Below are positions 44,767 through 54,081 of a stretch of 64,000 bases of DNA, in pieces. Below the pieces are notes generated by a model that saw only the letters and a list, made by a program, of their open reading frames with translations, searched no databases and was not told where the DNA came from. The position numbers and the translations under genes were made by a program. The stretch is from Maricaulis sp. (GTDB taxonomy: Bacteria > Pseudomonadota > Alphaproteobacteria > Caulobacterales > Maricaulaceae), in NCBI RefSeq assembly GCF_017643475.1, contig NZ_JAEPNI010000004.1, forward strand, positions 62,001 through 126,000. The letters are read 5' to 3'. Each line of letters starts with the position of its first letter. The stretch's first letter is position 1.

Positions 44767-45058
44767 CACGGATACCAGGTTACGGGACAACAAGGCGGTC
44801 AGGCGTTGCGGTTGCACAGCATGAATAAGTGGCCCGCCGCGTTCCGCCTAGGAAGACACACAGTTCTCAGGCCTCTTGCTTGGCACACGGAACGTGATGC
44901 CATGAATAATAACACCGCCAAATGCAAATAATATTTTGCGTTTTGCAACTAATCGCGCCGCATTCTGCAATACTCTTCGAAACTAGGGTGGATAACAATG
45001 AGTTAACAACGGCCCTGAACTTGCGTCTCCTAAAAGGTAAGAACGGGGAGAGTGAAGC
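44767..45058 (+). other. AT-rich promoter region of the histidine kinase and recQ
   Basis: A 292-base divergent region without a supported gene. The part 44900-45000 is AT-rich and contains TGCAAATAATATTTTGC followed by GTTTTGCA, giving overlapping short inverted repeats (44923-44946) that could be an operator. The kinase ribosome site ACGGGGAGAG lies at its right end. Confidence 0.4.
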
Positions 45059-46783
45059 GTGATCGAGGATCAGCACAACACGCGTGGGGACATGCACACT
45101 CCGCTCGCTGCAGAGCGAGAGCTGCAAATCTATCGTGAATTCGCGGCCCGGCTCGTCAGCCTCAACAAGGAAGACGAGCTGCTCTGGTACGTCGCGCAGA
45201 GCGTGGTCGGACGGTTGGGCTATGCAGACTGCGTGATCTACAGGCTGGAGCGCGAGACAGACACCCTCGTACAGGCCGCGGCGATCGGCGAAAAAACGCC
45301 TCTGCGGCGACAGATCAAGAACGCACTGCGCATTCCTGTCGGAAAAGGCATTACCGGCGCGGTCGCCGACAGCCATACCCCGTTGCTGGTCGGGGATACC
45401 CGCGCCGATCCGCGTTATATCCACGACCTCGCTCCGCCCGGTTCGGAGTTATGCGTTCCGATCCTGCACGGCAATGAATTGCTCGGCGTGCTGGATTCCG
45501 AACATCCCTCACCCGGCTGGTTTCGCGAATCCGATCTGGAGACATTCAAGGCCATCGCTGCGTTGACGGCTGCGCAATGGGCGCAATGCCGCCTGATCAG
45601 CTCCCTGCGCTCGGCCACGACACGCCTGCGTGTCGCCGAACGCGAGGCCGATGCGGCCAACCGGGCCAAACAGGATTTCCTGGCCAATATCAGTCATGAG
45701 GTTCGCACCCCGCTCAACGGGATTTCCGGTTGCCTGGACATCCTCGCCGAGACCGGAATAAATGACGAACAGCTCGCCTTGATAGCGCGGGCCTCGCGGT
45801 CCAGCGATGACCTCACCGCCCTGATCGATCAACTGCTCGACTTCTCACGGATCGAAGCCGGGACAATGCAGGTCAAGGAGGAGACCGGACGGCTCGAAAC
45901 CCTCGTGGAAGATGTACTCGGCGCCTTCACCAAACAAGCGGCCCGCTCTGATCTCAATTTCAACGTTAAAAGCGACATCGCCCCGCTACCTGTCCGCACC
46001 GATCACCACAGGGTTCGCCAGATCCTGTTTAATCTCACGCAGAATGCACTCAAATTCACCGACCAGGGCCAGGTCGATGTGACGATTGAACGTCAGGCCG
46101 GCGACGAGCTTGTCCTACGCGTTTGCGACACCGGCATCGGCATGACCCGGGCGACCCGCGAGCGTGTGTTTGGCCGTTTTGTCCAGGCGGATGCTTCCCG
46201 CTCAAGGCGACATGGGGGCGTGGGTCTCGGCCTGGCCATCACCCGAAGCCTGGTCGACCTGTTGAACGGCACCATCACCGTGACTTCGCAAACCGGCGTC
46301 GGCACGACGTTTACCGTCCGCATTCCCGTGAACGAGGATGTGACCCCCGCGCAGACGGAATCGCCGGTCGACAGCAGCATCCCCGACTGCAGCGATATCC
46401 AGATCCTGCTAGCCGAGGACAGCGACACCAATGCCTTTGTTGTGACCCACCATCTGACACGGTGCGGCGCCCGCGTGATCCGTGCCGCCAATGGACGCGA
46501 AGCGCTCGCAGCGCTGGCTAAACATCGTTTTGATGCAGTCCTGATGGATGTGTCCATGCCGGAAATGGACGGGCTGGAAGCAACCATGCGCTTGCGCGAG
46601 CGGGAGGAGTTGGCCGCCCTGCCCGTCATCGCGCTGACCGCCCATGTCGCCGAGGCCGATATCCGCGCCTGCGAGGCGGCTGGCATGAACAGCTTCCTGT
46701 CCAAGCCGATTGACCGAGCCTCTCTTTACCGGACGCTCGGCCAACACATCTTCAAGCAAGAAGACATCGGGGACCGAGTTTAG
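45059..46783 (+). CDS. soluble hybrid sensor histidine kinase (GAF-HisKA-HATPase-REC)
   Basis: A 574-residue cytosolic signalling kinase with no membrane segment. An N-terminal GAF domain (about 25-170, with VQAAAIGEKTPLRR and KGITGAVADSHTPLLVGDTR) senses a ligand or redox cue. The HisKA phospho-acceptor is in NISHEVRTPLNGI (about 213). HATPase boxes are NLTQNALKFT, DTGIGM and GGVGLGLAIT. The C-terminal receiver has LAEDSDTNA, the Asp in VLMDVSMPEMDG and the Lys in FLSKPID. Autophosphorylation then internal relay is expected. GTG 45059 follows a GGGGAG site; ATG 45092 is possible. Its stop overlaps that of the convergent DUF2855 gene. No separate response regulator is adjacent. Confidence 0.93.
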   Translation: MIEDQHNTRGDMHTPLAAERELQIYREFAARLVSLNKEDELLWYVAQSVVGRLGYADCVIYRLERETDTLVQAAAIGEKTPLRRQIKNALRIPVGKGITGAVADSHTPLLVGDTRADPRYIHDLAPPGSELCVPILHGNELLGVLDSEHPSPGWFRESDLETFKAIAALTAAQWAQCRLISSLRSATTRLRVAEREADAANRAKQDFLANISHEVRTPLNGISGCLDILAETGINDEQLALIARASRSSDDLTALIDQLLDFSRIEAGTMQVKEETGRLETLVEDVLGAFTKQAARSDLNFNVKSDIAPLPVRTDHHRVRQILFNLTQNALKFTDQGQVDVTIERQAGDELVLRVCDTGIGMTRATRERVFGRFVQADASRSRRHGGVGLGLAITRSLVDLLNGTITVTSQTGVGTTFTVRIPVNEDVTPAQTESPVDSSIPDCSDIQILLAEDSDTNAFVVTHHLTRCGARVIRAANGREALAALAKHRFDAVLMDVSMPEMDGLEATMRLREREELAALPVIALTAHVAEADIRACEAAGMNSFLSKPIDRASLYRTLGQHIFKQEDIGDRV

Positions 46784-47856
46784 GCCCCGACAGTCAAAGC
46801 CGCGCTCGCGGGAACGCCTCCCGCCACAAACCGCTTGTAGATATCCAGCGCGGCCTCTCCGCCCGCCTCTTCAGCGTAGTCGAAGTAACGTGAACCAGCG
46901 TCGGCAAAACCGTCCCAGCCGGCGCGGTAGCGACCGTCGAATGCCTCCTGACCCCATTCCTTGATCCGCGCGCGGGCATGGTCAGGGGCGAAGAAGAATT
47001 GCGGTTTCGGGCCTGGCAGATCAGAGGCCGGCACGCTCTTTTGCCAGTGGGCGCCACCGACACGGATATTGGCCATCAGCTGGTCAACGAGATGCGTGTG
47101 GATGGCGGTATTGATATCGCTGCTGCCCGCAAAATCGACGACGGCATGGCGCTCGTCACGCGACAGGCTGTCGATGGTGTCATAGGTGACAATCTCGTCG
47201 TAGAGATCGAGGCCTTTGACAAAATCAGAGTTTCCGTTCGAGGTCAGCGCGCGAACGGTGACGCCCGCTACCGGATTGGCCTTGAGCAACCAGGCCAGCG
47301 CGATGGCGGTCTTGGAAGACGCAGAAGTCAGCGAGATGGAGCTGGCGCCAAAGGCGTTCTCGTCGCGCAGGAATGTCGCCAGCAGGAATGAGGTGACAAA
47401 CAGCGGCTGCAGGACCATCTGGGCGGCTTCACGTGCGGGCGACCAGATCGGATCGACGGCACAGCGGACATATCGGTTATAGGCCGGCGGCAGCTCGGCC
47501 CGGTGGGTGGTGAAATCGATGAAACTGCCCTTTTCCACCTTGCCCGGGCATACGATCAGTTCGGACCCGGCCGGGAAATAGCCATAGATGCGCTCACCAA
47601 CGGTGAGATCGGCGCAACGCGTCTCGGCAATCTCGGCAAATCCCCAGACTGGCAGACGTCCACGATCATCATGGCCGGGAAAGAAATCCCAATAGCGCAT
47701 GACCGTCCCGAACGCGGCGTAGGTGATATTGTTGGCTGTGACGGCGAAGCGGCGCACGGCAAGACGGGTTTCCCCCTCCTCCAGCGCGCGTGACGGCTCC
47801 TCGACAAGCGTGACATCCGCGATGGCCTCGCGTGCAATGGACAGCGCCCAGTTCAT
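46780..47856 (-). CDS. DUF2855 family protein
   Basis: A 358-residue soluble protein of the DUF2855 family, with a medium-chain dehydrogenase/quinone-oxidoreductase-like arrangement: an N-terminal GroES-like part (ITYAAFGTVMRYWDFFPGHD, then LPVWGFAEI) and a nucleotide-binding-like middle (SSISLTSASSKTAIALAWLL). The usual glycine-rich loop is altered, so activity is unclear. ATG 47856 with a GAGGGGG ribosome site is chosen; frames upstream lack support. Confidence 0.85.
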   Translation of the reverse strand: MNWALSIAREAIADVTLVEEPSRALEEGETRLAVRRFAVTANNITYAAFGTVMRYWDFFPGHDDRGRLPVWGFAEIAETRCADLTVGERIYGYFPAGSELIVCPGKVEKGSFIDFTTHRAELPPAYNRYVRCAVDPIWSPAREAAQMVLQPLFVTSFLLATFLRDENAFGASSISLTSASSKTAIALAWLLKANPVAGVTVRALTSNGNSDFVKGLDLYDEIVTYDTIDSLSRDERHAVVDFAGSSDINTAIHTHLVDQLMANIRVGGAHWQKSVPASDLPGPKPQFFFAPDHARARIKEWGQEAFDGRYRAGWDGFADAGSRYFDYAEEAGGEAALDIYKRFVAGGVPASAALTVGA

Positions 47857-47935
47857 GATCAACCCCCTCATTTTGTTTTGTTGTAGAGACATTTATGGAC
47901 AGGTTCGCTGATCTGGCAAGCATGTCCGGGCAATG

Positions 47936-47962
47936 AAAAACGGCGCCCCGTGGGAGCGCCGT
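47936..47962 (-). terminator. terminator of the small secreted-protein gene
   Basis: On the minus strand ACGGCGCTCC / GGGGCGCCGT (one mismatch-tolerant stem, CAC loop) followed by TTTTT, 26 bases after the stop at 47988. Confidence 0.85.
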
Positions 47963-47987
47963 CCATCATTCGGTCCAGGACCAATGA

Positions 47988-48305
47988 TTATTCCGAAAAA
48001 GCAACCAGTGTTGCGGTACCGGCATTGCCTTCATTGGTCGTATAGGTCGTGGACGACCCAACTTCCTGGCTTGCTTCCGCAAAAGTCACACAAAGGCCGC
48101 TGGATGCGCAGAGCTCATTCGTGCCCTCGTCCCAGGTGTAAGCCTCCGGCGTGCTGCCGTTAACGGACGCAGTGTTCGCCGTAGTGTCCAGTACCAGCGT
48201 GAAGCTCTCACCGCTGTCACGGGTCAGTTCGATGACGATTTCGCCAGCCAGAGCCGGAGCCGCAGCGAGAAGCGCAATTGCTGCGCCTGCGATCAGTTTT
48301 TTCAT
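47988..48305 (-). CDS. small secreted protein
   Basis: A 105-residue exported protein with a clear Sec signal peptide (MKKLIAGAAIALLAAAPALA, cleavage after ALA). The ~85-residue mature part is Thr/Ser/Glu-rich, predicted beta-rich, and has two cysteines six residues apart (ELCASSGLCVTF) that may form a disulfide. No family is recognised. A GGGGAGAGAG site precedes the ATG and a strong terminator follows, so it is its own transcription unit. Confidence 0.8.
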   Translation of the reverse strand: MKKLIAGAAIALLAAAPALAGEIVIELTRDSGESFTLVLDTTANTASVNGSTPEAYTWDEGTNELCASSGLCVTFAEASQEVGSSTTYTTNEGNAGTATLVAFSE

Positions 48306-48326
48306 AATCTCTCTCCCCTTTTTTGA

Positions 48327-48350
48327 GATCGTTTATCGACCAGAACGATC
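48327..48350. promoter_or_regulatory. inverted repeat upstream of the small secreted-protein gene
   Basis: GATCGTT and AACGATC separated by ten bases, 22 bases upstream of the start codon at 48305. The spacing suits a dimeric repressor site or a short leader hairpin; no known regulator is implied. Confidence 0.4.
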
Positions 48351-48433
48351 TGGTGGCATAATCGTTAACAGCTCCGTCACGAGAGGCAATGCGAAATTCG
48401 CCCACCAAGGGAATTGATCTCATCAACCTCTCG

Positions 48434-49252
48434 TCAGAAATGCGGTGACCACATCATCAGATAGGCCGCGAAAACACCAAAACCGGTCGCCAGTACGCCC
48501 AGGAAGGTCACCCCTGCCATGCTCCACTTGAACAGGCCGGACGAGCTATCGCTGGCCCATTGGTACAGCGTCAGCACGGCCAGCGGGACCAGGTAACAGG
48601 CAAAGGAAATGGCGATGTCCGCCGGCCCGTCCAGCTGGCTCGTATTGCCGACCGGTCCCTGGTGCATCATGTACCAGCCCATCAGGCAGATACGGAAAAA
48701 CCAGACCCCGTTGGCCACGATGAACAGGCGCATCGCCCAGCGGCGGTGCACATCGATGCGGCGTTTAACAGCGTAAAAGAGAGTCAGACCTGCAAACACC
48801 ACGATCAGGTGGGCGTTGAAGCTGACCCCCAGTGCCCCGATATCACTCAGCCGGACACCCTGGGCCCAGGTCATGAAATAGCCGCCAATCGCCAGAACCA
48901 GGGCAATCAGGATGAATACCCGCCCGGTCCAGCGGTGCAGCGCCGGGAAACGTTTGCGAAGCGGAGGGGTCAGCTGCAGCGTGCCGCCAACAATCATCAC
49001 CATCGCGAGGAGGACGTGGCTGAGAAACAGGAGATTGCCGATGAAATCACCATTGACATACCCGCTGATCAGGCCTCGATCATTGATCGTGCCATAATCA
49101 CCGGTGAGCGACTTCCGGCCGTAATACATGGCGATGTAGTAGACGAAGACCCACTGGCCTGCCGTGGCTATGAGGAACCACAACACGCCGGCTGATTTGA
49201 GCATGCCCTGCGCCCTGCCGGCACTATTCCTCGGGCTCGCGACATCAGTCAT
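48434..49252 (-). CDS. DUF2306 family membrane protein
   Basis: A 272-residue inner-membrane protein with about seven hydrophobic segments. Histidines in FLSHVLLAMVMIVGGTLQL, PALHRWTGRVFIL and FNAHLIVVF, and the VHRRWAMRLFIVANGVWFFR stretch, are typical of the DUF2306 family, where they may bind haem or metal; the function is unknown. ATG 49252 has an AGGAAAGG site. It is divergent from the AraC-type regulator at 49445, which may control it. Confidence 0.83.
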   Translation of the reverse strand: MTDVASPRNSAGRAQGMLKSAGVLWFLIATAGQWVFVYYIAMYYGRKSLTGDYGTINDRGLISGYVNGDFIGNLLFLSHVLLAMVMIVGGTLQLTPPLRKRFPALHRWTGRVFILIALVLAIGGYFMTWAQGVRLSDIGALGVSFNAHLIVVFAGLTLFYAVKRRIDVHRRWAMRLFIVANGVWFFRICLMGWYMMHQGPVGNTSQLDGPADIAISFACYLVPLAVLTLYQWASDSSSGLFKWSMAGVTFLGVLATGFGVFAAYLMMWSPHF

Positions 49253-49444
49253 TTCACTTACCTTTCCTGCCTGTGCCCGCGCAAACTTGCGGCGGGTCCT
49301 GGACGGAAATGGCGTGATATCGACGCTCCGGTCCTGCCGATTTGGAAATCGGCGACAGTTTTTGTGAGGGATTTGGCGACAGCCTGTCACCCTTGATCCG
49401 GTATCGCGTTTGCAGGAGTGTGCGCGACCTTGATGGAGTGGCTC

Positions 49445-50524
49445 ATGTTGATGCTGGCAAATTCGATCAAACTGGCGATCGCCAGTGGCTGCCTGGTCTG
49501 GGTGTTATGGGTGTTGCGCCGCGGGCGTTTCAGCGCGCTGGAGACCAGCTGGGCTGTATTCTGCACCTCAATGGGACTGGTGCTGTTGCACGAGGTCTTC
49601 TCTGATGTGCTGGGCCGATACGCGCTCCTGTTCGGCATGGCCGGCGGGGCGACCTGCAGCGTCTTCTATCTTTATGCGCGTGCACTCTTCCGCCCCGCCG
49701 CACAGATCGGCTGGCCACACCTGTTGCTCGTCAGCGGGATTTTCCTTCCCTCGGTGATCAAGCGCGGGCTGCTTTTCTTTGGCGATCCCAATTGGACAGA
49801 CAGTGCCGGTTTTGACGTTATTGATGACACGCTGGGCAGTTTCCAGATCCTGCTGAGCTCAACCGCCCTGTTGCTCAGCTTCGCCGAGGCCGGCCGCGGT
49901 TTTGCCAATACAAACGGATCCGAACGCCATCTGCGCCTCGCCTTCCTCGGGGCGTTCGGTGTGTGCGTGAGCGTCTGCATGGTCTTGCCGATACGCGAGA
50001 CGCTCTCTGCCAATGCGGAGTATCTCGCCCAGTCGATCTGCGCGCTCAGTATTTTCGCAGTGTCCTCGGTGGCGCTGGTTTTCCGCCTGCAGAACCCGCT
50101 GACCAAAACGGGTGAGCGCCTGCGCGCACGCCAGTCCGAAATGACCTCCGACGATCTCGCCCTGGGCCAGCGTATCGAGACCCTGTTCCGCGACGAGGCC
50201 CTGCATCTCAATGCCGAGCTGAAAGTCGCCGACATCGCCCGCCGTCTGATGGAGCCAGAATATCGTATCAGCCGTGCCATTACGGCCGGGCTGGGCGAAG
50301 CCAATTTCAACCGCCTCGCCAACCGATACCGGATTGATCATGCCTGCGCCCTGCTGACTGATCCGATCGCCACACCCAGGCCGATTCTCGACATCGCACT
50401 GGATAGTGGATTCGCGTCGCTGGGCCCGTTCAACCGTGCCTTCAAGGCCCGTACCGGCCTCACCCCGCGCCAGTACCGGAGCCAGGCGAATTGGCGCGAT
50501 ACCGGGGCGGTCAGCGCGGAGTAA
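49445..50524 (+). CDS. membrane-anchored AraC-family regulator
   Basis: A 359-residue regulator with about six to seven N-terminal hydrophobic segments (residues ~1-220) and a C-terminal AraC DNA-binding domain. The helix-turn-helix pair lies in LKVADIARRLMEPEYRISRA and ILDIALDSGFASLGPFNRAF, ending TGLTPRQYR. The architecture suggests direct sensing at the membrane. ATG 49445 has a GGAG site six bases upstream; upstream GTG 49418 or ATG 49433 are alternatives. It ends 12 bases before the convergent serine hydrolase gene's stop. Confidence 0.88.
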   Translation: MLMLANSIKLAIASGCLVWVLWVLRRGRFSALETSWAVFCTSMGLVLLHEVFSDVLGRYALLFGMAGGATCSVFYLYARALFRPAAQIGWPHLLLVSGIFLPSVIKRGLLFFGDPNWTDSAGFDVIDDTLGSFQILLSSTALLLSFAEAGRGFANTNGSERHLRLAFLGAFGVCVSVCMVLPIRETLSANAEYLAQSICALSIFAVSSVALVFRLQNPLTKTGERLRARQSEMTSDDLALGQRIETLFRDEALHLNAELKVADIARRLMEPEYRISRAITAGLGEANFNRLANRYRIDHACALLTDPIATPRPILDIALDSGFASLGPFNRAFKARTGLTPRQYRSQANWRDTGAVSAE

Positions 50525-50536
50525 CCATCCGGGCGA

Positions 50537-52234
50537 TCAACCGGCCCGACATTCGAACCAGACGTTCATGGCCAGCGGCCCGGAGGCGTGAAACCCGACC
50601 GGCTGACCGGATTGTGCACGCACAAACTCAATTCGCTGTAGCGGCCCCTCCCCGGCAAAGGTGTCGGGCTGGTACGGCGTGAACTCGAAGGACTGCAGTC
50701 TGGGATGGTGCGCTATCAACACGCCATCGCGCGCTTCAAGCCGGTAGTGCGTTTCCAGCTCCTCGCTGAAGCAACGCCCTGCATATTCATTGATATCAAG
50801 ACTTTCCGGCTGGAAGCTCTCCAGCGCAATTCGCGGCGCCCATAAGGTGCCGTGAAGGCCAATCCGGTATCCCATCCGAGCGGCTGGGGTGCCACGCTGC
50901 GCCTCGAAGACAAGCGAGAGATCCGGTGACGTACTCAGCCGGAATTCGCCAGGTCCGATTTGGACAAGGGGCGCGAGGTCATCTCGTGACGCACCATGGG
51001 GAGCAAAGGTCAGCCCTCCTTCTCCCGCGCGCAGCGAGAAGATCACCCCCGGATAAAACTCGTAATCACCCGCGAGACCCTGCAAGTCGTTCAGGGAATG
51101 CGGTTCCCAGTTATCCGCTTGTGGCCCAACATAGCGAGGGTCGTTCTCGAGCCAGGCATCCATCAGCGCAAAGGCCATTGCCGCGGTGTCAAAATCTGTA
51201 CGATTGCTCAGGATCACGATTTCCAGATCGGCAGCCGGAACGCGCAGCAGGAAAGACCTGTAGCCTGCGTCTCGCCCGCCATGTGACCAGGTCACAAACC
51301 CGTTATGAACCCGCAATTCCTGCCCTCGGCCAAACGTGGACACCTCACCATTCTCCGCCGTGTAACGGGCAGCCATTAACTCGAAGACGCGCGATGAACC
51401 AACAACACCGGTTTCAAAGTTTTCCGCCCAGCGCAGAACGTCGAGAGCCGTTGTATAGAGCCCGCTTGACCCGATGCTCTCGCTCGCCGAAATCACATTC
51501 CGAAAACTCTCGCCAGCCGGGTAGTAGGACGCCGCCCGCTGTGTGACCAGCGCATCGCGATCCGCTGGAAAGCCGGACCGGGTCATGCCGAGCGGAGCAA
51601 ATACATTCTCCTGCATGAACTCCCGAAAGGGCTGTCCAGACACCCGCTCCACCACGCGTGCCAGCAGGGCATAGCCGGTATTGCTGTACTCAATACGGCT
51701 CGCAGCCGGAAAATTCACACCGCGCTGACGGGCCACCAGATCGAAAATGCCATCGCGCGTATGGATGTCTCCCGGCATCCATCCCGCCATTGCCGCGAGT
51801 GTATTTTGTTCCCTCAGCCCGCCGGCATGGTCGAGGAGATGCTGCACCGTGACCACATCATCCGTTTCACCGAGTTCCGGCAGATAAGTACGAATATCGT
51901 CGCCAAGCTGAATCTGACCCTCGCTGACCAGCAAGAACACCGCGAAGGCCGTGAACTGCTTGGACACAGAAGCAACCTGGAACACGCTATCCGGACTCAA
52001 CGGCACGCCGTGCTCCAGGTTCGCAAGGCCAGCCCCGCGCGCATAGACGATCTCGTCATTCAAGGAGACTGCGACCGAGACACCTGGCGCACGATCGGAA
52101 ACCCAGGGGGCCACAATCGCATCGGCACGAGCGGCGGGCGCTTCGGATGCACGCAGTTGCGCTTCTGCGTCGATAGCGCCCAGACTGAATGCGCAGAGCG
52201 CGGAGCAAACCAGGGGAAATAGAATTGAACTCAT
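50537..52234 (-). CDS. secreted serine hydrolase, beta-lactamase/class C-like (paralogue 2)
   Basis: A 565-residue exported protein similar in layout to that at 25092-26780. It has a signal peptide (FPLVCSALCAFSLGAIDAEA), a beta-lactamase-fold domain with SVSK as the SxxK motif, YSNTGY as YxN and SHGGRDAGY as the third motif, and a beta-rich C-terminal extension from about 370. Substrate unknown; D-amino peptidase or esterase activity is possible. The gene is flanked by AraC-type regulators on either side, the one at 52334 being on the same strand immediately upstream and likely to control it. Confidence 0.86.
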   Translation of the reverse strand: MSSILFPLVCSALCAFSLGAIDAEAQLRASEAPAARADAIVAPWVSDRAPGVSVAVSLNDEIVYARGAGLANLEHGVPLSPDSVFQVASVSKQFTAFAVFLLVSEGQIQLGDDIRTYLPELGETDDVVTVQHLLDHAGGLREQNTLAAMAGWMPGDIHTRDGIFDLVARQRGVNFPAASRIEYSNTGYALLARVVERVSGQPFREFMQENVFAPLGMTRSGFPADRDALVTQRAASYYPAGESFRNVISASESIGSSGLYTTALDVLRWAENFETGVVGSSRVFELMAARYTAENGEVSTFGRGQELRVHNGFVTWSHGGRDAGYRSFLLRVPAADLEIVILSNRTDFDTAAMAFALMDAWLENDPRYVGPQADNWEPHSLNDLQGLAGDYEFYPGVIFSLRAGEGGLTFAPHGASRDDLAPLVQIGPGEFRLSTSPDLSLVFEAQRGTPAARMGYRIGLHGTLWAPRIALESFQPESLDINEYAGRCFSEELETHYRLEARDGVLIAHHPRLQSFEFTPYQPDTFAGEGPLQRIEFVRAQSGQPVGFHASGPLAMNVWFECRAG

Positions 52235-52333
52235 GATGTCACACCTCGTTGAAGACGCGACAGGTGTGAGTGTTTTCTCGGGTCCGAGCGACCGAATACA
52301 GGAAATCGAACGTCCGACTTTTCGCCCGTACGC

Positions 52334-53392
52334 TCATCGAGATGTCAGTTTCGACCGATAGGCGCTGGGTGTCATCCCCGTCTGTTTCTTGAATGCGGTG
52401 TTGAAGGAGGATTTGGAGTTGAACCCACTGTCGGTCAGGATCTGCAAGATCGTATGCTGCGGATATCGTTCGAGCAGGTCTTGAGCGTGGCGGACGCGGT
52501 ATCCGTTGATAAAGTCAAAGAAATGCATGCCAGCACTCTGATTCAACAGTTCCGAAACCTCACGCGGTGTCATGGCGACCAGAAAAGCCAGACGCTCAAG
52601 ATTCAGATCTGGGTCGAGATAAACTTGCTCGCTTTCAACGCGGACCCGCAAACTTTCGAGCTGAGATGATCCCACAGGCTGACCCGCTATCGGCAGCCGA
52701 AGGAGACGCCGGTCCACATCACGGAACAGATGAGGTTGCAGCAGGGATTTTAACGCGATCCAACTGGTTATGCCGAGCGCCAAAAGTGCACCAAAGATCT
52801 GCAGGGACGGCACCGCCCAGCCTGCCACTGTATCGGCCAGCAGGTCACGGCTCAGGATCACCAGGCGGGCAAACAATGAAGCCGCAGCCAGTTGGGTTAG
52901 CCACAACAGGACCTCAGATCGGGCTCCGGAGTGCTGCTGCTGAAATCGCCTTCGGAAACGCCACAGAAGAAGCAGAATGGCGGTCAGGTAACCAAAATAG
53001 ATCAGCTGGCTCGTGATCCACGAGACGCGTCCGCCCGGCGCGAGAAGGTCACCGAGAAAACCGAAACTGCCCAGGCCTGGCCAGTTGACCAGAAGCGTGA
53101 GCGCGAAAGGTATCCCATGGACCAGATCGATCATCCGCAAGCGAAAATCTGAATAGCAGGACGCGACAAAAAAGAAGAAAAATACCGGCATCTGCAGCTT
53201 GCCGAGCGCGAGCCAGATCGTGCTCTGCCAGGTCCAGATGTAATCGCTCGCCCCCCACAGCCAGACTGTCAGTTCAATCGCGGTAAGCGCCAAAAAGCCG
53301 GCGAGAAACAGGTTGGGCTGCTTGCGGGGTGATGGCAGGGCGAACAGAAATCCGCTCAACAACAGGCAGACAAAGCCGATCAAGATCGACAT
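52334..53392 (-). CDS. membrane-anchored AraC-family regulator (7TM type)
   Basis: A 352-residue regulator with about seven N-terminal hydrophobic segments (for example LIGFVCLLLSGFLFALP and LFLAGFLALTAIELTVWLW) and a C-terminal AraC domain. The two recognition helices lie in LERLAFLVAMTPREVSELLN and ILQILTDSGFNSKSSFNTAF, ending TGMTPSAYRSK. ATG 53392 is used; GTG 53395 is in frame too. It is 99 bases upstream of the serine hydrolase gene on the same strand. Confidence 0.88.
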   Translation of the reverse strand: MSILIGFVCLLLSGFLFALPSPRKQPNLFLAGFLALTAIELTVWLWGASDYIWTWQSTIWLALGKLQMPVFFFFFVASCYSDFRLRMIDLVHGIPFALTLLVNWPGLGSFGFLGDLLAPGGRVSWITSQLIYFGYLTAILLLLWRFRRRFQQQHSGARSEVLLWLTQLAAASLFARLVILSRDLLADTVAGWAVPSLQIFGALLALGITSWIALKSLLQPHLFRDVDRRLLRLPIAGQPVGSSQLESLRVRVESEQVYLDPDLNLERLAFLVAMTPREVSELLNQSAGMHFFDFINGYRVRHAQDLLERYPQHTILQILTDSGFNSKSSFNTAFKKQTGMTPSAYRSKLTSR

Positions 53393-53575
53393 CACGCCAA
53401 AAAAATTCGCGATTGAGAATTCGATGTCGACCCCCTGACTGCCGAGTCAGATGTTGTATATCCAAACCCCGCTCTGGAAAATGTACAAGATCACATGCTG
53501 TCACCTTGGTGACGTGTTAGGTTTGACCGGAACACGGCAAGCTGCCCCGGTCGAAACTCACTTGAGGAGACCAAT

Positions 53576-54046
53576 GTGGAGCTGATTATGGGATTGAAAT
53601 CCTTGCGTCTGGAACGCGGCTGGTCACAGGCCGAGCTTGCCGAGATCAGTGATCTCAGCGTGCGTACGATCCAGCGTATCGAAAAAGGTCACACGCCCAG
53701 CCTGGAAGCAATCAAGGCCTTGGCGACCAGTTTCGCGCTCTCTGCCGGCGAGTTTCAGCACCACCTGAAACAAACCCGGAGAAAAAACATGCCCGATCCT
53801 CTCAGCCATCCGGATATGGCCCGGGGCCTGATCCCCCGGGAATTCGAACGCCTGTTCTGGCACACCATGGTCTTTGCCGGCGTCATGACGGTGATCGCGT
53901 TTGTGACCTACCAGCTCGACGTCACCCCACGACTGGGATGGGGTGTCGGTATGATCTGGGCCGGCGTGCTCTTCCTTCAACTGGCCTTGATCCTGTTCCA
54001 GCGGCGAACATCTCGTACCCCGGCAAAAGAAAACGGCGCCCGTTAG
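53576..54046 (+). CDS. XRE-family regulator fused to a two-TM domain
   Basis: A 156-residue protein. The N-terminal XRE/Cro helix-turn-helix occupies residues ~5-60 (LKSLRLERGWSQAELAEISD, then LSVRTIQRIEKG). A linker leads to a C-terminal pair of membrane segments (TMVFAGVMTVIAFVTYQL and WGVGMIWAGVLFLQLALILF) preceded by the FWHTMVFAGV region, as in 2TM-domain proteins. It may be a membrane-tethered repressor. GTG 53576 has a GAGGAG site; ATG 53588 is an alternative. It is divergent from the AraC gene. Its stop codon lies in the loop of the clpA terminator. Confidence 0.85.
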   Translation: MELIMGLKSLRLERGWSQAELAEISDLSVRTIQRIEKGHTPSLEAIKALATSFALSAGEFQHHLKQTRRKNMPDPLSHPDMARGLIPREFERLFWHTMVFAGVMTVIAFVTYQLDVTPRLGWGVGMIWAGVLFLQLALILFQRRTSRTPAKENGAR

Positions 54047-54057
54047 AGGCGCCGTTT
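54021..54057 (-). terminator. clpA terminator
   Basis: Perfect 10-bp stem AAACGGCGCC / GGCGCCGTTT with loop CGTTAGA, followed on the minus strand by TTTTCTTTTG. It is 25 bases after the clpA stop and also holds the stop codon of the convergent XRE gene. Confidence 0.85.
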
Positions 54058-54081
54058 CCATATTCAGCTTCAGTCCGTGGA

